64,000 nt of DNA. It comes from Chlorops oryzae (Eukaryota; Arthropoda; Insecta; Diptera; Chloropidae). Positions 54,642 to 64,000 of this stretch are shown one piece after another. The stretch covers positions 3,909,688-3,973,687 of the forward strand of contig CM035808.1 in the NCBI GenBank assembly GCA_020466095.1, read 5' to 3'. The notes below the pieces were generated by a model, which had not been told where the DNA came from, did no database searches, and worked only from the letters and a program-made list of their open reading frames with translations. The position numbers and the translations under genes are program-made. The number at the start of each line of letters is the position of its first letter. Within the stretch, counting starts at the first letter, position 1.

Positions 54642-54962
54642 TATAACGTAGATTTAACGATATTCCGTCGTGGGAGCTATCATATTATAGGGCATTTACA
54701 TATACGTTTTAGCGCTACTCGTTTAAGCTAAACCGACTAAGTCAAAACGGGGTGTTTACATAACATATGCGCATGTCGTTTTGTCATTTTGTGGTTCTCT
54801 TTTGTTTGCTTAACACGTGAAATATGAGTGAATATTGTTATTTAGAAAAGAAGCAATTGCAACGATTTTATTTGGTTGGCAACTTACTTTCTGTTCCCCG
54901 TATTTTTTCCTTGAATTTTACTTGCCTTTATTCTCCATTTTTCCACAAATTATTTTCTATTT

Positions 54963-55024
54963 GACAGGGTTCGAACTCGGACCTTCCAGATTAGAAGTCT
55001 AGCCCAGTTAAACTACGCCATCGC
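54963..55024 (-). pseudogene. tRNA-Arg(UCU)-like relic
   Basis: The minus strand carries an A-box-like TGGCGTAGTTTAACTGGG, an intact anticodon arm CTAGA-CTTCTAA-TCTGG (anticodon TCT) and a B-box AGTTCGAACCC. The T stem and acceptor stem do not pair, so it is a tRNA pseudogene or the head of a SINE. Confidence 0.5.
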
Positions 55025-55769
55025 GAGGTATGATTTGAGCTTGCTAGTTTTATTATATCAATGTAAGTGGGAAATAGTAGAAACTATTTATTTTACAGTA
55101 AAACTTATTGTATTTTACGTAGATTCTATGATATTTTTCTATGTCTTCCTATCGTAAAAACAACGATGCAAAATTTTTTCAGTGCATTTATACCATTAGA
55201 CTTTTATCCCGGGAAATCGTAGTTTGAGGAAGAGAAAGGTACAGAGAAAGGAGAGGGAGTTTTGCCGCCCACACCGGCAACCTGCTTAGAATGTTAACAT
55301 TCTTCCTAACAAAATGCGAAAAACTTCAATATAAACAAAACTAACCTACACTGAGAGAACTTAACCATGATTTTTTTAAAAGGGCGCATTGTTATCCACA
55401 GTCCTTTTGATTTTCGAGCAGAACGAAAATTTCAAAAGAAAAATTGTGGAGTCAACAAAATTTTTGATTGATTTAAAAGGAAATATGTTAAATTACATTT
55501 CTTTACGTTCGGTATAATTCTCATTTGGTTTATAAAATAGGAAATATAAAATATTTATTCATCTTAGAACTTTTTAAGCATTGCGAACAGTGTTGCCATG
55601 ACAAGAGGCCAAAAATTCTTCATTGTGATCCAAAAAATCTTCAAAATGAAGTTTTAAGAATTTGAAAAATCTTCTTGACCTCAAACCTAACTAAAAAATC
55701 TTCACTTAAAATTTCAAATAATATAAAAGCAAAGTTGTTTTTTCTTTATTTTATTGACAAAAAAAAAAA

Positions 55770-56650
<881 letters not shown>

Positions 56651-56654
56651 AAAA

Positions 56655-56838
56655 AGTCGAACTTCCGTATAGTGAACGTCTATACAATGAAGTTCTCGCT
56701 GCTATGAAATATTTTCAAACGCATAGCTTTTTCGTTCCACTTTCAGTGTACGTGATAATAATTTCTGTAAAATGAAATTTCTATATAATGAAGTGATTTT
56801 CTGGTCCCGTGCGACTTCATTATAAGGAATTTCGACTG
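56655..56838. mobile_element. Tc1/pogo-like MITE, second copy
   Basis: It matches 54457-54641 over its length, starting AGTCGAACTTCC and ending TTTCGACTG. Confidence 0.8.
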
Positions 56839-57603
56839 TATACCTTCATGGCCTTAACAAATAAGTATCACAAAATAATATGAATACAACCTTCATGGTA
56901 TCACAACAAAGACGTAAAGAACAACTTTTTTATAACAGAACACAGTTTTTTCAATAAAAAAAAATATATATAAAAAAGCCATTTTTAAGATTCCAATTCA
57001 TCTCCGGAATTTTTAAAAAATTTACACTTAGAAAAAAAAATAGAAAATAATTGATATGAATTAATTTCATAAAATCATACTGAAAAACTAAATATCTTCA
57101 TTTTGAAGATTTTTTTACTGCAATATTTTTCAAAATTAAAAATCTTCTTCTGAAGATTTTTAATAAAAAACTACTCAAAAAATCTTCGGTTTGAAGATAA
57201 ATCTTGACTTATGGCAACGCTGATTGCGAATGCAGTCACGACGACGGAGTGACGAAATCGGATGAAGTCCATCCGATGGCTATTTTTGGGGTTATGTTCA
57301 GCAGAGGGCTCTGTGGCCATTTGCTTTGACCGTAAAATGAATTTGTTTTGACATTTCTTCTTTAATTAAAATATTCTTGGCATTTCAATTACGTCCGTGG
57401 TTGGTTCAACAATTTAAATTTTAATCCATTTTTGAAAATTATCAATTCAATTCAACCTGAAATATGGTTGATTCAAAAGGAAAATCTTCATTTTTTCCAA
57501 CAAGAAAAATTGTTTAAATTCAAAATATTCCTTGTTAAAGCCGGTTTTGTATGTTTTTCCTTTTAATTTAATCAGTTTTCTGGTTGATTTTTTTCTCTGT
57601 GTA

Positions 57604-58400
57604 GAGAAATCTGATTGAAAACTTTACCTTTGATCGCTTCATGGTTCTCGTAGCCGGCCATGGATGTTTGTAATCCTCGGTGTTGACGTTTTTTCCTTTC
57701 CTGATTTTCTTATTTCCTATTTGTGGTCGAAGACTCTGATGTGAGTGCCTACTATCTTATGTTATAAATCAGCTTAGTTCCATTCTTAATTGCTGGGCAA
57801 TTCCACGCAAAATGGTCCTACAGGTCGACCTCGGGACAGCCATTCTGAACCGAAATTAGGTAATTTCATTGCTTAATTGTTGTTAAAGGTTTTCAATATT
57901 TTCAATCCTAGAGAATCACAACCTTTTTTTTTTTTAAATATTATGAGCTAAAATCTAAATAAAAGCTAGTACGACAAGTATGACGAATTGGAATTTCCCT
58001 TCTATAAACAATCAACAAAGAGGGTTTGTGAAAAGCGGCGATATTTTCTGGTAAATCTAATAAATTCTTTTTATTTGAGGAATTCACATTGTTTTTCTTA
58101 ATATTTTAAGTGCGTCATTCTTCCCAATCTTCCTCTGAATTTGATTCAAAAAAACAGGTCCCTTAAATGCATGAAAACTATTTCTCCCACATTTATTAAA
58201 AACAAGGATTCGCCCATATCTGATGAACGATAAAACTTCCCCTTAATTGATTAAAAATTAATTAAGAAAGACAAACTAAGTCAAAAATTAAAACGATTAT
58301 CTACCAATTTCATTATTTAATTGCCTAATAAGATATCGTCTCCTTCAGATTAAAATCAAAAAAATTTTTTTTCAAAATACTTTTTGCATCAATTTTAAAA
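57604..58400. other. intergenic, nothing recognised
   Basis: Spacer between MITE-G and the 3' end of gene E; AT-rich, without a supported frame or repeat boundary. Confidence 0.5.
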
Positions 58401-59233
58401 TCAATTTTCAAGCAAAACGCTGTCAATCCACTTGGAATGATGTGCCACATCAAGGTAAATATCCGGATAACGTGATCCACAGGCGCCAACCACGAAATTA
58501 CTGATTGCAATCAAGGTCGAATCGTAGATGGCACCATTACCGGCATCACCCCTGCAGCTGCCTTCTTTAAGATTATGAGCCAAACAAACTGTCGACTCAT
58601 CCTTATCCTTAAAGGCATTCTTACAGTCCTCCTCGCTGGCCACTGTAAATATCGTGTACTGCAATTTATACGGCGATGTTCCACTTGAAAGCTCTCCCCA
58701 GCCAGCTGTTTTCACTTGACTTCCAGCAGCTGGTAATCGAGTGCCCTCTTTTGCGTATGGTATACTCTTAATTCGATCGGACCAGACCAATGGCTCCGAA
58801 AGCGTCAAAATAGCCAAATCGTTCTTAAGGCCACCGTACGAAGGATGTAGATCGATTTTAGATATTTTAAGGACTTTCCCGCCAGAATATTGATTAGTGC
58901 TTCCGGCACGTATCGAAAGACGATTCAAATCGGGTCTGAAAATTGCATTTTCATTAAAATGGAAAAATACAAAAAAAAAAGAAAAAAAATCCTTTTCCCT
59001 CACTTGTCTGTTCTGGTCTTCACCGTAACACAATGGGCCGCTGTGATAACTTTTCGCTCATTTAGTATACTCCCGCCGCAAATGTGTGCGTTATCCACTC
59101 GCAGCGACACGGCATAGGGGAACTCATCCTTTTGTGCCTCATTACCGCCGACAATTCGGTTTGGTGGTATCGCATAGGATTTCGAGACCAGAGCCAAGAA
59201 TATAGCGCACGAAATGAAGCGTATTATCCTCAT
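58401..59233 (-). CDS. S1 serine protease homologue E, Ser195 to Ala
   Basis: Exons are 59233-59004 and 58935-58401 with a 68-nt phase-2 intron; the product is 254 residues. The signal peptide MRIIRFISCAIFLALVSKSY(A) is followed by IPPNR|IVGG, so the activation site is kept. His57 (TAAHC) and Asp102 (NDLAIL) are present, but the nucleophile motif reads SCRGDAGNGAI: Ser195 is Ala and GGP is lost. It cannot use the normal S1 mechanism and is a serine protease homologue; such proteins can be cofactors or ligand binders. All six structural cysteines are kept and the frame is clean, so it looks maintained rather than decaying. A TATA-like TATATTTTAT (59290-59281) and AAGTCATTTT initiator (A at 59256) precede it. 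Confidence 0.95.
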
Positions 59234-59369
59234 AATGGCTTATAAATAACTAAAATGACTTAAATGAATGCGCGCAAGCTATAAAATATAGTTCAGAAGT
59301 CTTTGCGAATTATTTATGTTTGATCGGTAAATATCAGCGGAACAGACATATCGATTTCGAGCAATTAAT

Positions 59370-59376
59370 CTTATCA
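59370..59376 (-). promoter_or_regulatory. GATA-type site upstream of protease homologue E
   Basis: TGATAAG on the minus strand, about 137 bp above the start codon and about 114 bp above the likely transcription start. Confidence 0.35.
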
Positions 59377-59451
59377 AAAGCCGCTTACAAAAAGGCGAAT
59401 ATAATTCCAGATATAATGCCCTATACAAGGTGCTTCCTGCTGTACAAAACG

Positions 59452-60333
59452 TACACAGAAAAACTTTTGTGCGTAAATACATCGAATTTTTTAATCAATA
59501 TAACAAATTCGTTGTTAAAATTCAGCCTATCACACTTTTTGTAATATTAACAAATCGTTTAATTCGGACAATAACTCGAAGTATTAACACTCAATGAAAT
59601 ATTTCAACAAACGAATTGTAATATCAACAACCAAAGGTATTAATAAAAATCAACCAATTATTTTAAATAAATAAAAAAGGAAAAAATGCCTCATCTACAT
59701 GTTCCATAGTAAAAATTTGAGTCTGCAAAGTCAGTTTACGGAGGATAATTATACATTATAACATCATAAACATATGTGAGCTAATTTTTGATTATTTTGT
59801 CTCTTCTTGTATGTCAGTCCGCATAAAGCTAATGAGAATTTTAGAAAAATATTTATATGCACTTTCAAAAATTTCAAACAAAAATTTGTCAATATAACAA
59901 AAATTTCAAGCAAAGGATTTGTCAAGTGTTAACCCTCTAATTCCTGGCTTCTTCTCTAGACTGACTTTTTTGGAATAAATTACCAAAAAAAAAAACTAAT
60001 AATAATTATTTCAGATTCATGTTTTTCTACCCGAAATTAGTCATATCTGAACTTTTCATTGAAAAAACAAAATTGTGGCATTAGAGGGTTAATACCTTCG
60101 GTGTTCAATATAACAAAAATTTCGAGCAAATGTTTTGTTAAGTGTTAATACTTTTGGTATTTAATACAACAAAATAATCAACCAAATTTTTTTTTTCAAA
60201 ATTTAATATTACGAACTTTTCCCGAATTTCGTGATTTGTATGAAATTTTTAATTGGGACAATCAAAAAAACCGATGAATCGAGTTCAACAAACGCCATTA
60301 ATTGACATTTTTCGTAGCCAGTTTTTCTGTGTA
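59452..60333. mobile_element. MITE-R (882 bp)
   Basis: The ends are TACACAGAAAAAC and GTTTTTCTGTGTA (perfect over 13 bp). 'atataacaaa' and 'gtgttaatac' phrases repeat inside. No coding frame. Confidence 0.75.
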
Positions 60334-60732
60334 ATAGAGTATCTCATAAAATCTACGCCAAGATAGAGAAATTATTCAATTTCGAACAAATTAAAATGTC
60401 TGCTCTATAGACAGCCATATATCAACGTCTTTGACTTGGGCTTATCAATTGATTATCGAGCTAATTATTTATTACGTTTGATAATGGTTTTATTAGTGCC
60501 TTACATTGTATCTTCAATTCGTTGGCAAATTCCCGCTACTTAGTTTTTAAAGCGATCATAAAAGAACCTAACTTCAGTGTGGGATCACGAAATTTTTCAA
60601 TTGTACTCAAAGCGATAAATTAAAAAATTCTCTCTGTCTCTAAACCGATTTTATGTGGCCTTCTTTAATAGATTTTTCTTTTGATTTTTTTTAATATTTT
60701 TTTTTTTTTACAATTTCTATCAATTTAATGTC

Positions 60733-61591
60733 TTAATTTATAATGCGATCGATCCAATCGCGAAAGTAGGAAACCCTTGAAAATATATCGGGAAATTTAG
60801 TTCCACAATCACCGAATGAAAAGCTTGCGACACCAACCAATTGATTGTTGAAAACGGCTGGAGCGCCATCATCGCCACGGCAAATTCCCTGGTTCTCGCG
60901 ATGAGCTAAGCAGAGGGATGCCTCGTATCCGTAACCTGCACTAAATTCACAGTCGGGTGGACTTATGATGCGCAGCTTGGTGTGCTGTAATTTGTAGGGT
61001 GTGGCACCGTTCAACTGAAGTCCCCAACCGGTGACAATCACTTCGCTGTCATCGGGAATTTGTGACTCTGCGCTGGCCAGCTCGATACTTTGAATTTTCG
61101 TCGTCCATTCCAATGGCGTTTTGAGTTCCAATAAGGCAAGATCATTCATGAAGTTTCCATATTTTTCATGTATGACGGCTCTGTTCACACCAACGATTTC
61201 ACCGCTAGCATATTGATTTGTACTACCGACTCGTACACTGATCCTCGAAGCAGCGTATCTAAATGGAATAGAAGATTTAAAAAAAAAAAAACATGTTTTA
61301 GGAAAAAATCACACATTATTCTTGCTCTGTTCCGCTTCCTTACGATTTTGATCCAATTTCCGAAACACAATGTCCCGCTGTTAAAACATAGTTTTTGGAA
61401 ACGATCACCCCAACGCCAACGTGAACATTATCCAATCGTACGGAAGCAACCCATGGGAATTCTCCAGAAGCAGCATCTTGTCCCACCAATATCCGCCCCT
61501 CTAAAGTCCGCCCCTCAAAAGTCCTTGAACTCAATTGAGCGAAACTGGCGGTGATTCCCAACAGGAGAACAAAAACTCGTGCGTCTGCCAT
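60733..61591 (-). CDS. S1 serine protease homologue F, Ser195 to Asp
   Basis: Exons are 61591-61344 and 61258-60733 with an 85-nt phase-2 intron; the product is 257 residues. The start chosen is MADARVFVLLLGITASFA (signal peptide); an upstream Met at 61642 would spoil it. The propeptide carries a tandem T-x-EGR repeat and ends GR|ILVG, so the mature N-terminus is Ile-Leu-Val-Gly instead of Ile-Val-Gly-Gly. His57 sits in TAGHC and Asp102 in NDLALL, but the nucleophile motif is CRGDDGAPAV: Ser195 is Asp. Cys42 is lost (VGVGVIV in place of VCGGSII), leaving Cys58 unpaired. E and F share PYKLQ(Y/H)T, STNQY and CRGD(A/D)G, so they probably arose from one duplication. The frame is intact. Confidence 0.95.
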
Positions 61592-61969
61592 TGCATTCAA
61601 TTTGAAACTGTTCTTGTGCTCTTCGTTCCGATTGACGATCACAGTGAGCGAAATAATCAGAACGTAGATTAACCCAAAGATAAAAGTGAAACGTCTATTG
61701 CTGTTTATGCCTTAACCAACACCAATAAATCATGCCGCTAAAATTTTATTGCCAACGTGTATTTCAAACTATCGGCATTGGAAAAAATTTTGATACGAAG
61801 AAAATATTGCATTACTTTGAAAAAAAAAAGAACAATTATTTTACTACTACAGTGGTATCTCTTTTGGTTGGACACTTTCAATAAGAGGACCCCTTCTCAA
61901 AGGGATCAGTATTTTAAGCGATTTCTTCCGGCTTTAGCGGGCGAGTGTGTTTTCTAAAAAGTATACTCC

Positions 61970-62757
61970 TACACGGAGAGAAATAAGTGCCCGAAATATA
62001 ATTGGAACCAATTACATATGCGATTGCCCAGATTGCATTATTAATTGGAGCCAATTACAATATAATTAGAAAATGAAAAATACTAATTGCATTAAATTTA
62101 TCATATATGTAAATCCGTTCTGAACACATATGTAATTACATCTGATTACTTTTACAAATTAAAGCATTGGTGCAATTATATATGTGATTTTATTTATATT
62201 AAAGTTTGTTCTTATATTTCTCAAATGGTTTATAATTTTGATCGTATATAACGTGATTGAATTTTCAAATTCCTTAGACACTCCAAGGGGCAGGTGAACC
62301 AAGAATATGACGTGGTGAAATATATTCCGCGCAATCGTGGAGAATACCTCCTTTTATATTGTTATATAGAATATATTTTAAATTGCAGGGCATATATTAC
62401 TATATATGTCACTCTCATAGATTTTGGGCGGGACATTTCGCGCCAGTTAGAAAGAGATGTTACTCGGCAGGCAAAAAAAGAGCGAGAGAGAAATACTTTT
62501 GGTGAGTACCTAAGTGAAAAATGCTCATTTTGGTGGGTACCCAAGACCGTGGTGGGTACTCAAGACCGTGTTGAAAAGAGCCAAAATAGAAACGGCTCCT
62601 GAGTGACATATATAGTTATATATGTTGCAGGGGATCACAAGTATATTTGGACGGAATTATATATGTAATTGAAATAATTTTTTATCATTTGATACAATTA
62701 CATATATACTTGGAAATATAATTACATCATACCCAATTACATATGTAATGCGTGTAC
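61970..62757. mobile_element. repeat S with TTACATATGTAA palindromes
   Basis: It begins TACACGGAGAGAAATAAG and ends near GCGTGTA. 'acatatgtaat' palindromes and 'caattacata' phrases recur. MITE-C copy 2 is inserted inside. Confidence 0.55.
62401..62612. mobile_element. MITE-C copy 2 (inverted)
   Basis: Same ends (TATATGTCACTC / GAGTGACATATA) and inner text as 23942-24151, in the opposite orientation. Confidence 0.8.
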
Positions 62758-64000
62758 TGTTGCCCACTCATGAGAGATTTCAGTTTACTTGAAGTCTGTA
62801 TTTAAAGTGAAACTTCAATAACTTGAACTCATATTTTCACAAAATGAACTAAATTTGGTGGCAATAGCATTGATCTTGAAGTTGGATAAAGCGATTCCAA
62901 TTACGCAAGTTTGACTGTACTCCCATTTTTGATTAAAAAAATATAAATTTCACCAAAGAATGTTAGAGTTCTATTTCCAGCTATCGATTTCATTTTTGGC
63001 TTTTCTCCGTAATTGTCGATAACTTTAAGTTGTCTCTTATATGTATATAGCACCACAGTCAAACTTCGATTAATAGAATTAATAGAATTTCAAGCAGTGT
63101 TTTTAAAAAAAAGAGGTCCTAACTCTTTAGCGCATTACAAATTAAATAAGTGGGTACCAGTTTTTTTTTCTTTTTAATGGTAAAGGGTTAATAACCTTTA
63201 CTGCGTGATATATGTATTAAATTTGAAAAAAAAAATTTTCGCTATAAATGATTTCTTTAACCCATAACTGCAACAATTTTTTTTCTTGGTGAATGGCTTT
63301 ATAAAAACTTTACAGCAGTATATATGAAATAATTGAAAAATAATATTTTCGCTATAAAATATTTTTTAACCCTTAACTGCATTATTTAATAGAAATATGC
63401 GGCCATGAAATTTTTAACCCCAGTAAATGGTTTTATTTAGGCTTCTAAAATATTTATATAAGGTAAGTGTACCACGTAAGGCCCGGCTCCTCGTAAGGCC
63501 CACTTTCATTTTAACCAACTTCTAACTATCAAATGTTTCTGTACTTGCACATGTTGAAACATGTCCTCAAGTTATTTCGTAGAAATAAAAAATTAAGACA
63601 ATCGCACTACATTTGCGGCGACCACAGTCAATTGAAAATAACAGAGGCGTAAAAAAGCCATTTTTATAGTGGACGATGCTTAAAAAATAATGATCTATAG
63701 TGAAATTGTGGGTTGCTTTCTTAAAATAACAAAGTTTGTTGTATTGTGAAGATACAGAGGTATGTTTATGGTAAAAAAATCAATAGCAAATTTTTTTTTC
63801 TTGGAAGGCCTATGAAGGCCCACCATAAAAAATTCAACAACGGTCATTAAGAAACCTTATATTGAGTTGCTCTGAGGTCAAAAGACGGCAACTATACCTT
63901 TTTTTGCTTAAATAGCGTTTAATCTTTAATTCTTAATCAAAAACAGGTTAGTAACATTCGTTAAGTTTTTTTTTAAATAAACGAATTTTGTCTGACATTT
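62758..64000. other. intergenic, nothing recognised
   Basis: AT-rich sequence to the window end. Phrases 'cgctataaatgatttcttt' and 'gctataaaatattttttaaccc' near 63240 and 63350 repeat loosely, as does 'aaggccca' near 63490-63820. No gene is supported. Confidence 0.4.

Noticed and set aside
54963..55024. Functional tRNA-Arg gene
   Set aside because: The anticodon arm is intact, but the T stem and acceptor stem are not.

Overview
This is an AT-rich stretch of an insect nuclear genome, almost certainly a fly (Diptera, probably a higher fly). Genes have short GT-AG introns, core promoters are of the Drosophila TATA/Inr/DPE kind, there is a mini-me/DINE-1-like repeat with GACA and TA microsatellites, and the two gene groups are a septin closest to fly Septin 4 and a run of S1 serine proteases. 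About 10% of the window is coding-gene territory; most of the rest is transposon-derived.

Layout. 1-3.7 kb: small terminal-inverted-repeat (TIR) elements and one possible plus-strand non-coding exon. 3.755-5.096 kb (minus): four exons with the conserved septin body. 5.1-23.0 kb: a long septin intron full of MITEs and fold-back repeats, containing several possible alternative first exons (about 7.9, 12.1 and 17.5 kb) and a low-complexity coding exon at 23.04-23.26 kb, all ending in the phase needed to splice to the body. 23.3-44.6 kb: no convincing coding gene; nested TIR elements, tRNA-derived SINEs, a strong candidate plus-strand promoter at 38.447 kb and a 7-bp satellite at 42.6-43.4 kb. 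44.6-61.6 kb: six tandem minus-strand S1 protease genes, here A to F from left to right, each with two exons and one short phase-2 intron after the active-site His. 61.6-64 kb: repeats only.

Biology. The septin is a GTP-binding filament subunit. The proteases are secreted zymogens that may act in the gut (signal peptides; GATA-type sites upstream of all six). All six have Gly189 and Asp226 by alignment, the S1 pocket pattern of crab collagenase-type enzymes. A, C and D look catalytically intact. E has Ala and F has Asp at the catalytic Ser195. B keeps the triad but has Tyr at Gly193 of the oxyanion hole and no Arg/Lys before its mature N-terminus. The cluster therefore looks like a tandem family turning into a mixture of enzymes and pseudoenzymes. 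All exon joins are read by eye; no transcript or database evidence was available.
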